A stretch of DNA of 12,435 bases from JAVBNU01 sp964617065 (GCA_964617065.1 CAZTVM010000060.1:1-12435), one strand, 5' to 3'; positions 1 to 8,209 are shown, counted from the stretch's first letter. The notes: generated from the letters alone by a model not told the origin. Made by a program: numbers and translations.

Positions 1-163
1 AATTGTTGAGTTACCTAAAAATGACTGGTTCGTTGCTTGTCAGTTTCACCCCGAGTTTAAATCTCGTCCTGAACGCCCACACCCATTGTTTATGGGCTTG
101 TTGAATGCAGTTGCTAAACAATCAACAACAACTCATGACAAAGTCAAAGCGTTAACTAAATAA
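1..163 (+). CDS. pyrG: CTP synthase, C-terminal end (partial)
   Basis: The frame starting at base 2 is open from the window edge and encodes the last 53 residues of a protein ending at TAA 161-163. The segment FHPEFKSRP followed by PHPLF is the hallmark C-terminal motif of CTP synthase. Its His and Glu belong to the Cys-His-Glu triad of the glutamine amidotransferase domain, which supplies ammonia to convert UTP to CTP in the cytoplasm. The synthetase domain and the nucleophilic Cys lie outside the window. A glycosyltransferase gene starts 16 bp downstream on the same strand with no terminator between them, so the two may be cotranscribed. Identification rests on a short but very diagnostic stretch. 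Confidence 0.93.
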   Translation, partial: IVELPKNDWFVACQFHPEFKSRPERPHPLFMGLLNAVAKQSTTTHDKVKALTK

Positions 164-179
164 TTTCGGGAATGTATCT

Positions 180-935
180 GTGAGCAATAGTATAAAAATA
201 TCAGTTTTGACAGTTTGCTTAAATGCTGCGGAAACAATTGAAAATACTTTAAAAAGCATTCTTTCTCAAACTTATTCTAATATTGAACTTGTTGTCGTTG
301 ATGGTGCTTCATCGGACGGCACTGTTGATATTTTGAAAAAATATGCAAATAAAATAGCTTGTTTAATTAGTGAGCCTGATACAGGTATTTACAGCGCAAT
401 GAACAAAGCTATTGGCAAAGCGACAGGCGATTATCTCATTTTTATGAACGCTAATGACTCTTTTTACAACGATAATGTAGTTCAAATAGTTGTAGACCAA
501 ATTGAAAAAAATCCTAAAGCTGAATTTTTCTATGGTGACGCTAATTATATAGATATTAATCGCCAAAGTTCTCATATTGTTTCTTATGGCAAATATAATA
601 TAAAGAAAAACGATTTTTTCTATTCAAATAATGTTAACCACCAAGTAATTTTTTACAAAAAAAACTTATTTGTAAAATTTGGTAATTATGATGAAACATA
701 TAAAATATTAGCTGATTGGGATTTTAATACTCGCAGTTTAAAAGGAACAGATATTGTAGTGCAGTATATACCACTAGTGATTGCGAATTTTCAATTGGGT
801 GGTCTTAGTATGAAAGAAAATTCACCCAATCGTTGGTATTTTGAAAAAGAACTCTTAGAAAAGAAATACTATCCTAAAAAAATTAACATAAAAAGAATAC
901 TCAAAAAAGTATTCTTACGTTGTAAGTATTGTTAG
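180..935 (+). CDS. Family 2 glycosyltransferase (WcaE-like)
   Basis: The 251-residue protein has a GT-A fold glycosyltransferase domain from residue 5 to about 110. Visible motifs are ISVLTVCLN at the N-terminal beta strand, VVVDGASSDGT (41-48) at the nucleotide-binding site, SEPDTGIYSAMNKAI (64-78), and FMNANDSF (88-95), where D93 fills the metal-binding DXD role. ADWDF near residue 180 is in the usual place for the catalytic-base region. The DTGIY-AMNK signature is typical of colanic-acid WcaE-like and other exopolysaccharide transferases. It probably adds a sugar from a nucleotide donor to a cell-surface glycan; the exact donor and acceptor cannot be read from sequence. There is no membrane segment. 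The start is GTG at 180 with only a weak upstream purine stretch, and the lysine-rich C-terminus suits membrane-surface association. No other polysaccharide genes are in view. Confidence 0.86.
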   Translation: MSNSIKISVLTVCLNAAETIENTLKSILSQTYSNIELVVVDGASSDGTVDILKKYANKIACLISEPDTGIYSAMNKAIGKATGDYLIFMNANDSFYNDNVVQIVVDQIEKNPKAEFFYGDANYIDINRQSSHIVSYGKYNIKKNDFFYSNNVNHQVIFYKKNLFVKFGNYDETYKILADWDFNTRSLKGTDIVVQYIPLVIANFQLGGLSMKENSPNRWYFEKELLEKKYYPKKINIKRILKKVFLRCKYC

Positions 936-958
936 TCTTTATTTTGAGTATGTTACTA

Positions 959-986
959 TTATACCCCTCCTAATGGAGAGGTATAA
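959..986. other. Imperfect hairpin between convergent genes
   Basis: The arms 959-970 and 975-986 pair over 12 positions with one C-A mismatch, around a TAAT loop. The site lies 24 bp after the glycosyltransferase stop and 81 bp beyond the stop of the opposite gene, where a bidirectional terminator would be expected. Neither side has a clear T-run, so an intrinsic terminator is not established. It may instead stabilise mRNA 3' ends or be a remnant of a repeat. Confidence 0.4.
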
Positions 987-1066
987 AGTGACTATATATT
1001 TATAAGTCTTACTCGTTTTCATTTAGGTCCCGATGATGTTGCCTGGATCTATTATGGGTGTAGGGT

Positions 1067-2668
1067 TTAAATTTGATAAATTGGAATTGGAATTACAAAG
1101 TCGTCATAAATTTTTTTCAGCTTGCATTCAGCGACAGCTTTTTGAGCATTTTCCAAGTTTGTCTTTTTCTCACTTTGAGTGTTTAAAGCTGTTATGCATG
1201 CATCGATTTTTTTATAATTTGCTGAACCTACGCTATACTGATTTCTTTCAGCAGTTAGTTCTTCAATCGTTTTATTTTCAGCATTTTTAAGACCAGATTT
1301 TTTAAATGCAGTAGTTACAGCTTTGTCAGCCTCAGCCTTTTCTGCTGTTGCAGTTCTAACTGCTTTATTCGCTGCTTTAAGTTCTTTTACCGCTGCAGAG
1401 GTCACGATTTTTTTATCGGCAGCAGCGGCTATATCTTTATATGCAGTTTCTAAAGGTGTCAATGTCGTTTTCTTTTCGCCGGTAATCAGTACTTTGGCAT
1501 CGTAATCTGCCTGTGCATTTACACATGTTTCATCGTTAGCTTCGTCGTAATTTTCTTGTGCAGTTTTAGCATCTACACGAGCTTGGATATATTTATTTAA
1601 AGCCTTATAGTTCGCAGAACTGGTTTCATAGTCTTCTAATTCAGCTTTTAACTGTTCAATAGACATATCTTTAGCGCCAGCTAAATCGACTTTTTTTTCA
1701 AGAGTTGTAACTTTTGCTGTTTGATAATCAGAAATTATTTTGGCTATATCATTGCCATCAATTTTTGTATCACCATTCGCATCTTTTACCCCAAGCTTTT
1801 CAGCAAGTTTATTAACTACAGTGTTCAAAGACTGAATGTCTTTTTCATCAAATTTACCATCCTTGTTGTAGTCAAAGTTACTGACTTTTTGTTCTTCAGT
1901 CAATGAGCCCAAATTACCATTTTGTCCGTTTTTATAGATAGTAGCTTGGTCAAGAGTGTATTGTGCTTTCGCTAAATCATTTAGAGTTAAATTGCCAGAA
2001 TTGTCAAAATCCAAAGCTTTCTTTTCTATTTTGCTTTCAATATTATTTAAAAATGTCGCAGAGTTATTCCCTAAATCGACAAATTCATCTTTTTTTTCTG
2101 TAAGACTTAAAAAACTGTTTAAATCATTAATGTCAGTCTTTTTATCGCCTGTCAAATCAGTTTGATTTTTGATTTTATTCATCATAGTAGACTCATAAGT
2201 TTTCAAAAAGGTTTTCAAATCATCAGCAATAGTATTGTTTTTTTGGAATTCAACTAAAGAATTTTGAAAATTAGTATAATCATTCAAAGTAAGTGAATTA
2301 TCCGCTTTCAACTCTTTTAGCAATTTGTTTTCTAAATTAGTTTTTTGCTCCGCTAAAAATGTTTTTTCTGCATCTGAAATAACTTCATCACCGTCTAAAT
2401 CTACATTTGTATTAAAATTTAATAGGTCATTCATGTCAATTTTCGAGTCACCATTGACATCAAATAATAGTTCCACTGACTCTTTTTCTTTGATATTGTT
2501 ATTTATTGATTTTTTGTCATCTAGTTTGCCATTTTTGTTCAAATCTCCCTTTTCCCAATCTGACTCAAGTGACTTCTTTTTATTTTTATTATCATTTTCA
2601 AGCTGTTCATATGCTTTTTTATTTTGGTACGCTGAGTACAAATTCGTTAAATTTGTGTAATTATTCAT
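1067..2668 (-). CDS. EF-hand/dockerin-like loop protein with coiled coil
   Basis: The 533-residue protein has two halves. Residues 42-307 carry seven calcium-loop motifs of the D-x-N/D-x-D/N-G type, at about 42-53, 70-81, 90-101, 171-182, 220-231, 266-277 and 296-307 (for example DANGDTKIDGND). This spacing and the trailing ND-hydrophobic pattern resemble dockerin/EF-hand repeats, so calcium binding is likely. Residues 320-520 are rich in Ala, Lys and Glu and look coiled-coil. Two related segments, IEQL..SANYK (337-355) and IEEL..SANYK (468-486), show an internal duplication. There is no signal peptide or membrane segment, so localisation is unclear. The start at 2668 is chosen because AGGA lies 8 nt upstream; an in-frame ATG at 2749 would add 27 basic residues without a better site. 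No function is recognised. Confidence 0.82.
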   Translation of the reverse strand: MNNYTNLTNLYSAYQNKKAYEQLENDNKNKKKSLESDWEKGDLNKNGKLDDKKSINNNIKEKESVELLFDVNGDSKIDMNDLLNFNTNVDLDGDEVISDAEKTFLAEQKTNLENKLLKELKADNSLTLNDYTNFQNSLVEFQKNNTIADDLKTFLKTYESTMMNKIKNQTDLTGDKKTDINDLNSFLSLTEKKDEFVDLGNNSATFLNNIESKIEKKALDFDNSGNLTLNDLAKAQYTLDQATIYKNGQNGNLGSLTEEQKVSNFDYNKDGKFDEKDIQSLNTVVNKLAEKLGVKDANGDTKIDGNDIAKIISDYQTAKVTTLEKKVDLAGAKDMSIEQLKAELEDYETSSANYKALNKYIQARVDAKTAQENYDEANDETCVNAQADYDAKVLITGEKKTTLTPLETAYKDIAAAADKKIVTSAAVKELKAANKAVRTATAEKAEADKAVTTAFKKSGLKNAENKTIEELTAERNQYSVGSANYKKIDACITALNTQSEKKTNLENAQKAVAECKLKKIYDDFVIPIPIYQI

Positions 2669-2809
2669 ACAATATTTCCTATTTTTATATCTGAGCTTTC
2701 GTCGTGTATATCGACAATTTTTTTTTGAAACTTTAATGTAATGTGACAATAAAAAATAAGTAATATTCGAAATTTAGCGGTAAAGCTGTTTTTTAAGACT
2801 TAAATCTAA

Positions 2810-2834
2810 CTTTACAAATATTAATATTGTAAAG
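2810..2834. promoter_or_regulatory. Dyad-symmetric site in divergent promoter region
   Basis: In the 251-bp gap between the divergent calcium-loop gene (start 2668) and glgA (start 2920), CTTTACAA at 2810-2817 is mirrored by TTGTAAAG at 2827-2834, and the palindrome AAGTTAACTT follows at 2832-2841. Such symmetry could be an operator for a dimeric regulator. A TATACT at 2885-2890 could be the glgA -10 box, but no convincing -35 is visible. The region is very AT-rich, so chance symmetry is possible. Confidence 0.3.
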
Positions 2835-2919
2835 TTAACTTAATATTTTACGTATTAATATGTAATAATTTTATTTTGATGTTTTATACTAAACATGTGG
2901 TTATTTAAGAGGTATAAGT

Positions 2920-5106
2920 GTGTCAATCAGATTAGAATTGGAACTTTCAGCTAAAAATGCGACTAAAAATTTTATAGGAATTCCTAGAAAAGCAGTAAGC
3001 GAGAAAGAAAGCGTTGATTTACATTCTTTTAATATTGTAAACTGCAATGAGAAAAGAGTGCAATGTGATATGCTGCAAGGCATATCAGCGATAAATTTTT
3101 GTGCAAAAGAGAAAAATAAAAATATATCACATGCTACGATAGCACGACTAAAAACAGAGACAGGCAATCGTATAGAGGCTAACTATCCATGGGCAGATAC
3201 TTCAAAGGGTATTCAAGCATGGATGATGACAGCAGAAACAGAAACATTTATGAAAGTGGGTGGATTAGCTGAGGTAGCAACGCAACTACCTGATGCTTTC
3301 AATAAAAGATTTGCGAACGACAAAAAAAATGAAATGGTTGTACTAACTCCTGCTTATGTCGGAGATGACGGCTTCGGTAAAGTTGCTTCTTTTACAAACA
3401 AAGATGGGAAAATATTTTACAGCGGCTCTGAAAAATTTAAAGACGTGGAATTAAAAAAAATAACTTCTCTAGGTTTAAATGTAGCAAACAACAGAAATGA
3501 CTTAAAACCTGTGATGGTTGATATTTATTCATGTGAAAAGAATGGAACAAAATACGTTTTGTTCAGAAATGATAAATATTTTAATATTACGCCATCACAA
3601 TCTAACAATAAAGGCTGTAAAGGAGCTTATGTACTGAATAATTACAATGTTGGTGAAGTTGAAAGAATGTTGGTATTTTCTAAAGCAACATATAAATTAA
3701 TGCAAAAAGCAAAAGAAAATAAAATTGATTTAACCCAACCTAATATTCTGGTTGCAAATGATTGGCACACGAGTACAATTAGTAGTTTAATGCGTTATGT
3801 AGCGCCAATTGAAGCTGATAACCACAAAATCAGTAAAGATGTTCTTCAATATCTAGATAATACACCAATTATTCATATCGCACATAATGCTCAGTATCAA
3901 GGACAAGACAAAACTAATGTTAATCAGTTGAACAAAACACTTTTTGAGCTAAATACGAGTAAAATTTTAAAGTATGCAAAAGACTATTATCAAGAAAATT
4001 CACCGTTCAAAACTAATAATGGTGCATTTAATTCGGCTGTACATAATTTGAATTTAGCAGATAGGTGGGTCGCTGTTTCTCAAAATTACGCAAATGAACT
4101 TTGTACAGCTAAAGAGCTAGGTTGCGGTCTAGATAAAATAAATCGCATTCGACAAGAAAACGGTACTATTCTCGGTATTACTAACGGCTATGATAAATCG
4201 AAAACTGAGCCGAACCAAAAATTTATGGATAATATTAACAATAATTTTAATTTAAAAAATCCGTTAAAGCCTTATGCCTGTATGTACAACGATAAAGGTT
4301 ATGAAATAAAAACTGAAAACAAGCAAATTTTATTTGAGTTTTTAAATGATTTATCGAAACAGTACATAGATGGTAAAACTCCTGTGAAAAATGTAAGTCT
4401 ATACAGACCTTATGATTGTTATATAGATGAGTCAGCAGATTATAAAAAAACACCTGTTATTACTAATATAGGTCGTTTTGATGGGCAAAAGGGATTTGAC
4501 TATTTTGCTGAAGGTGTGAAACATGTTATTAAAAACTTAAAACCTGAAGATGAAAAGCCGATAATCGCAGTTTTAGGCAGTGGAAACGCATCTATTGCCA
4601 ATCAATTACATACAATGAAAGACTCTATTGCGGAGTTTGATGAACAGGCTGCTGCTAGAATATTTATTTTTGAAGGCTTTAGTGCACCTTTACGTGATAT
4701 ATTGCAAACATGCAGCGATTTTACAGCTATACCGAGTAAGTGGGAACCTTGTGGGTTAACACAAATGGAGGCAATGCCTAAAGGCAGTATTCCTATTGCT
4801 ACATCAACAGGCGGCTTAGTTGACACTATAATCGATGAAAAAGACGGATTTTTAACTGATAAATTCTTTGGTTATTTGACGAACGAGCCTATTTTCGACA
4901 ACAAAAATCCTCGTGCTAATTCGATAAAAAATAATAAAGAAGCTTTCAACGATACTATGACAAGAGCATTAGAAAGTTTTTATAAATCTCCTGAAACAAT
5001 CAAACAAATGTCAATCAATGGAATGAAAAAAGATTTCAGTTGGGATACACCTAACGGTTCTCTCGATAAATATATTGAATTATTTAACACTGGGACTGTA
5101 AAGTAG
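2920..5106 (+). CDS. glgA: Glycogen/starch synthase-like GT5, enlarged
   Basis: The product transfers glucose from a nucleotide sugar (ADP-glucose in bacterial GlgA) to the end of an alpha-1,4-glucan. GT5 landmarks occur in order: FMKVGGLAEVATQLP with the donor-binding Lys at residue 112, NDWHT, IIHIAHNAQYQG, ITNGYD, IGRFDGQKGFDYF (conserved Arg and Lys), and SKWEPCGLTQMEAM with the catalytic-region Glu at 609, then STGGLVDT. At 728 residues it is about 250 longer than typical GlgA (near 480). About 95 extra residues precede the KVGG motif, and there is added sequence between ITNGYD and the second Rossmann domain. The GTG start at 2920 follows AGAGG by 7 nt. The gene is alone; no glgC, glgB or glgP is nearby. 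It abuts rlmD tail to tail. The enzyme class is secure; the exact donor and product are inferred. Confidence 0.88.
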   Translation: MSIRLELELSAKNATKNFIGIPRKAVSEKESVDLHSFNIVNCNEKRVQCDMLQGISAINFCAKEKNKNISHATIARLKTETGNRIEANYPWADTSKGIQAWMMTAETETFMKVGGLAEVATQLPDAFNKRFANDKKNEMVVLTPAYVGDDGFGKVASFTNKDGKIFYSGSEKFKDVELKKITSLGLNVANNRNDLKPVMVDIYSCEKNGTKYVLFRNDKYFNITPSQSNNKGCKGAYVLNNYNVGEVERMLVFSKATYKLMQKAKENKIDLTQPNILVANDWHTSTISSLMRYVAPIEADNHKISKDVLQYLDNTPIIHIAHNAQYQGQDKTNVNQLNKTLFELNTSKILKYAKDYYQENSPFKTNNGAFNSAVHNLNLADRWVAVSQNYANELCTAKELGCGLDKINRIRQENGTILGITNGYDKSKTEPNQKFMDNINNNFNLKNPLKPYACMYNDKGYEIKTENKQILFEFLNDLSKQYIDGKTPVKNVSLYRPYDCYIDESADYKKTPVITNIGRFDGQKGFDYFAEGVKHVIKNLKPEDEKPIIAVLGSGNASIANQLHTMKDSIAEFDEQAAARIFIFEGFSAPLRDILQTCSDFTAIPSKWEPCGLTQMEAMPKGSIPIATSTGGLVDTIIDEKDGFLTDKFFGYLTNEPIFDNKNPRANSIKNNKEAFNDTMTRALESFYKSPETIKQMSINGMKKDFSWDTPNGSLDKYIELFNTGTVK

Positions 5107-6483
5107 TTAACAGCGTTCTAAAACCGCTATACACTCGATGTGATGGGTGTGAGAAAACATATCGACAGGTTGTATAAAATCGGCGCTGTAGCCGTTTTCG
5201 TCTAAATATTTTAAATCTCTCGCTAAAGTGGCAGGGTTACAGCTAACATAAATTATGTATTTATTCGACAATACTATTGCGCTGTCCAATGCTTCTTTTG
5301 AGCAACCTTTGCGTGGAGGGTCCAGAATTATTACATCAAATTTCTTATTTTCATTTTTAAATTGCTCTAAAATTTGTTTTGCGTCGCCAAGAAAGACTTG
5401 AGCATTTTCAATTTTGTTCAATTCAATGTTCTTTTTCAAATCATTGATTGAAGATTTATTTTCTTCTACGAAAAATATTTCTTTCGCAATGTCTTTCAGC
5501 GTCAAGCCTAAAGTGCCAACACCACAATATGTATCAAGAACAGTAGGTTTATTTTCGTTTTCAAATTTTTTTGAAATAATTTCTTTTACTGTTTGAAAAA
5601 TTTCTGCTGCAGCTAGGGGATTAACTTGAAAAAAACTGCCTGCGCTAATTTGATATTCAATCCCAAGAATTGCCTCTTTATAAAAATCCTGTCCGGTAAG
5701 TGTTGACATATTTGAAGTCATAATAGTATTCGTGCGCTTATCATTATAGTTTACACAAACTCCTAAAATTTCATCAAATTTTAATTTTAAATCTAAAGCC
5801 AATTTTTTCAAAGCAGGAGATACTTTTTGAGCGTTAACAACAAAAATTACTACACAATTTTTATTCGTCTGTGACGCACGAAAAACCAAATGGCGCAATT
5901 CACCTTTATGCCTGTACTCGTTGTATGCAGTCACACCGTATTTTTCAGCCTGCTGTCTGATGTAGTCAACAATTTCGTTTATATATTCAGGCTGTATTGC
6001 ACAATGTTTTATATTAATAATTTCATGAGAATTTTCTTTGTAGTATCCAATTAAAAAGCGTTTGGAATTTTTAGTTTGTTGAACAGGCATTTGAATTTTA
6101 TGACGATACTGTTGATTTTCAGGACTTGCTATAACTTCATTTATTTTAATATCGAGCCCTGAAATTTTTTGCACTGTTTCTCTGACAATTTCTTGTTTTT
6201 CTTTCAGCTGCTGCTTGTAATCTATAAATTGCCATTGACAACCGCCACAAACGTTATGTAATGCACAAAAAGGCTGTATTCTGTGTATCGATGGTTCTTC
6301 GATTTTTTCTACTACTGCCTTTGCATAACTTTTATTAACGCTTACTATTTTCGCAGTCACAACATCGTCACCACATACTTTATCGATAAAAACAGGGAAA
6401 TTCTCATACTTTGCTAATCCGCACCCTTCGTTAACGAGCTTTTCTACATTTAGTTTTACGCTTTCGCCTTTTTTTAATTCCAT
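5107..6483 (-). CDS. rlmD: 23S rRNA (uracil-C5)-methyltransferase, RlmD/RumA type
   Basis: This 458-residue enzyme uses S-adenosylmethionine to methylate C5 of a uridine in RNA. The N-terminal 60 residues form a TRAM domain (RNA binding). C73, C79 and C82 in the CALHNVCGGC pattern plus C161 match the four Cys ligands of the RumA 4Fe-4S cluster. The SAM-binding motif is LDTYCGVGTLGL, the following motif is IILDPPRKGCSKEAL, and the catalytic cysteine is in YVSCNPATLARDL near the C-terminus. The length is close to E. coli RlmD (433). Paralogues RlmC and TrmA lack parts of this layout, but a dual-specificity RlmCD cannot be excluded, so the target uridine (U1939 in E. coli) is inferred. The ATG at 6483 has only a weak upstream purine site. 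The stop codon directly adjoins that of glgA. Confidence 0.92.
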   Translation of the reverse strand: MELKKGESVKLNVEKLVNEGCGLAKYENFPVFIDKVCGDDVVTAKIVSVNKSYAKAVVEKIEEPSIHRIQPFCALHNVCGGCQWQFIDYKQQLKEKQEIVRETVQKISGLDIKINEVIASPENQQYRHKIQMPVQQTKNSKRFLIGYYKENSHEIINIKHCAIQPEYINEIVDYIRQQAEKYGVTAYNEYRHKGELRHLVFRASQTNKNCVVIFVVNAQKVSPALKKLALDLKLKFDEILGVCVNYNDKRTNTIMTSNMSTLTGQDFYKEAILGIEYQISAGSFFQVNPLAAAEIFQTVKEIISKKFENENKPTVLDTYCGVGTLGLTLKDIAKEIFFVEENKSSINDLKKNIELNKIENAQVFLGDAKQILEQFKNENKKFDVIILDPPRKGCSKEALDSAIVLSNKYIIYVSCNPATLARDLKYLDENGYSADFIQPVDMFSHTHHIECIAVLERC

Positions 6484-6659
6484 TCTTACATTCTATATTG
6501 AATATACTTAAATAGCTATCTTTTATTATTTATATCAACTGAAACCTCTAAAGTAATATGTATATTTGTAACAATTCAAAAAAAATAAACAATTTTTATT
6601 AAAAATTATTTTTTATATATACATACATATTAGATAGGTTAGTTATAAGGAGTTTTATT

Positions 6660-7037
6660 ATGACAGTAGATGCAGTTGAAGTTGCAACAAATCAAGTTGC
6701 TCAGCAGGTACCACCCACGCCTAACGTTGAGCAAAAACCTAAAGTAGCACCACAGCAGGCAGCGCAAAATGTAGCCCCCAAAAAACCACCCAGTGTGTTT
6801 ATAGAAGATCAAAAGCAAAGTGAAACAAGTTCGACAGATACCACAAATCTTAGTTCTTCAGTAGGCTCATATAAAAAAATAACCCCAAGTAAGATAGGTC
6901 AGTCATTGTTTCTTGCAGGGCCACTCCAACCATACGTTTTCGGTGATAAAGGTAAAGGAAAAGACGTAAGTTGGGAAGACAAAGCTATCCGTGCCAGTTT
7001 AGGAATAGTTCCCTACGTTGGATCTGTATTTTCATAA
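6660..7037 (+). CDS. Small hypothetical protein, Pro/Gln-rich
   Basis: The 125-residue protein starts at ATG 6660, 7 nt after a perfect AAGGAG site, and ends just before a strong terminator, so it is very likely a real monocistronic gene. Residues 1-45 are rich in Val, Ala, Pro and Gln (for example QQVPPTPNVEQKPKVAP) and should be disordered. Residues 46-75 are Ser/Thr-rich. The conserved-looking part is the C-terminal 50 residues, with SLFLAGPLQPYVFG and a hydrophobic end ASLGIVPYVGSVFS that could be a membrane-touching helix. No signal peptide, metal site or catalytic motif is visible, and I do not recognise the family. Its 176-bp upstream gap to the divergent rlmD is extremely AT-rich and holds no clear promoter. 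Confidence 0.75.
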   Translation: MTVDAVEVATNQVAQQVPPTPNVEQKPKVAPQQAAQNVAPKKPPSVFIEDQKQSETSSTDTTNLSSSVGSYKKITPSKIGQSLFLAGPLQPYVFGDKGKGKDVSWEDKAIRASLGIVPYVGSVFS

Positions 7038-7058
7038 CAAATATTCATTATGTACGAA

Positions 7059-7086
7059 AAAAATCCACTCAATTGAGTGGATTTTT
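7059..7086. terminator. Bidirectional intrinsic terminator
   Basis: This is a perfect 28-bp palindrome. Its core ATCCACTCAATTGAGTGGAT (7063-7082) is flanked by an A-run on the left and a T-run on the right, so a hairpin with a U-tail forms on either strand. It lies between the convergent small gene (stop 7037) and tpiA (stop 7143) and can end both transcripts. Confidence 0.87.
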
Positions 7087-7106
7087 ATTTTATTTTTACT
7101 TAGCAG

Positions 7107-7139
7107 GTTGGGCACACTTGCCCAATAATCCGCATAAAC
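7107..7139 (+). repeat. Solitary decayed REP palindrome
   Basis: GTTGGGC and GCCCAAT arms flank the loop ACACTT, and the next 13 nt resemble the sequence that follows the REP palindromes near 11482 and 12198. Over 33 nt, 28 match the copy at 12179. The hairpin sits 3 bp beyond the tpiA stop, so it would be in the 3' end of that mRNA. It shows the element has moved or been copied elsewhere in this genome and then drifted. The 4 nt before it read GCAG rather than GTCG or GTAG. Confidence 0.68.
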
Positions 7140-7142
7140 AAA

Positions 7143-7919
7143 TTACATAGCGCCTTTGACTATTTGTGCAAAGCTATCAGCTTTTAAACTTGCGCCACCG
7201 ACCAACGCTCCATCGATATCTGATTTAGACATTTGTTCTACGATAGTATCAGGTTTAACGCTGCCACCGTAAAGTATTCTGATTGCCTCTGCTGCATCAG
7301 CACCGGCTACAGACTTTACGACATTTCTAATCATTGCGATAACTCTATTCGCTTCGTCTGAGTCACAAGTTTTACCTGTACCTATAGCCCAAATTGGTTC
7401 ATAAGCGATAACTGATTTTGCGATTTCTTCGTTAGACAAACCTTCAATTGCAGCCTTTATTTGCGAAGCAATGTGAGAATCAGTAACACCTGCTTCACGC
7501 TGTTCGAGAGTTTCACCACAACATATAATAGGCAATAAACCATTCGCTAGAATAGCCTTTGCTTTTTTATTTATCATTTCATCAGTTTCGCTGAAATATT
7601 GTCTGCGCTCGCTATGTCCGATGATTACGTATTTGCAACCAATGTCTTTGAGCATTTGCACTGAGATTTCGCCTGTAAAAGCGCCTTTTTCTTCCCAGTA
7701 GCAGTTTTGTGCTGAAAGTTTCACATTTCCGCATCCACAATTATTCATTGCGTCCGCCACTGTAGAAAGCGCTGTAAATACCGGTGCTACAATAACTTCA
7801 GGAAGTTTGCTTTTGTCCTCTTTTTTCAATCCTTCCATTATATCTATTACTAATTTTTTTGAGTCAGCCAGATTGTTATGCATCTTCCAATTACCGGCAA
7901 TTATAGGTTTTCTGCTCAT
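7143..7919 (-). CDS. tpiA: Triose-phosphate isomerase
   Basis: The enzyme interconverts dihydroxyacetone phosphate and glyceraldehyde 3-phosphate in glycolysis and gluconeogenesis, in the cytoplasm. All catalytic elements are present: AGNWKMH with Lys12, IIGHSERRQYF with the electrophile His102, AYEPIWAIGTGK with the base Glu174 and the mobile loop 6 just after it, and the phosphate-binding ILYGGSVKPDT and GALVGGASL segments. The 258-residue length is normal for the family. The ATG at 7919 is preceded by AAGGA at a spacing of 4 nt. It is monocistronic here: the shared terminator at 7059-7086 is downstream, and a 290-bp gap separates it from the divergent gene at 8210. That gap is AT-rich and shows no confident promoter or RNA element. 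Confidence 0.97.
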   Translation of the reverse strand: MSRKPIIAGNWKMHNNLADSKKLVIDIMEGLKKEDKSKLPEVIVAPVFTALSTVADAMNNCGCGNVKLSAQNCYWEEKGAFTGEISVQMLKDIGCKYVIIGHSERRQYFSETDEMINKKAKAILANGLLPIICCGETLEQREAGVTDSHIASQIKAAIEGLSNEEIAKSVIAYEPIWAIGTGKTCDSDEANRVIAMIRNVVKSVAGADAAEAIRILYGGSVKPDTIVEQMSKSDIDGALVGGASLKADSFAQIVKGAM

Positions 7920-8209
7920 AATATCCTTCTTTCTTTTGTTTTACCAACACTTTTTATGATATAAAAAAAATTTTTCTTTTTCAAGTAACTTCTGTAACTA
8001 TTGGTATTACTGCTTTATTTGTTTTTAATGTTACAAAACTTTACAAAAAAGACGCTAAAAAGCAATAATTAAATTCTAATAGTTTTTATATATGTACGAT
8101 AGGAATTTTAAACAGGAATTAAGATTTTAGATTAGGAAGCAATAACAACAAAGTAGAAACAATTAATTAGCAATTTAATGTAACACAAGGATAGGAAGGA
8201 GCCACCAAG

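Noticed and set aside
1100..1125. Programmed -1 frameshift at the seven-A run in the calcium-loop gene
   Set aside because: A TGA follows within a few codons in the -1 frame, so slippage there would only truncate the protein.
1033..1290. Plus-strand 85-residue ORF
   Set aside because: It lies almost entirely opposite the calcium-loop gene, with no ribosome site and biased low-complexity composition.
2325..2694. Plus-strand ORFs of 111 and 62 residues
   Set aside because: They are Phe/Ser-rich shadows opposite the Asp/Lys/Asn-rich coding strand of the calcium-loop gene.
4602..4826. Minus-strand ORF opposite glgA
   Set aside because: It mirrors the conserved EPCGLTQ region of glgA, which explains its openness; no start signals are seen.
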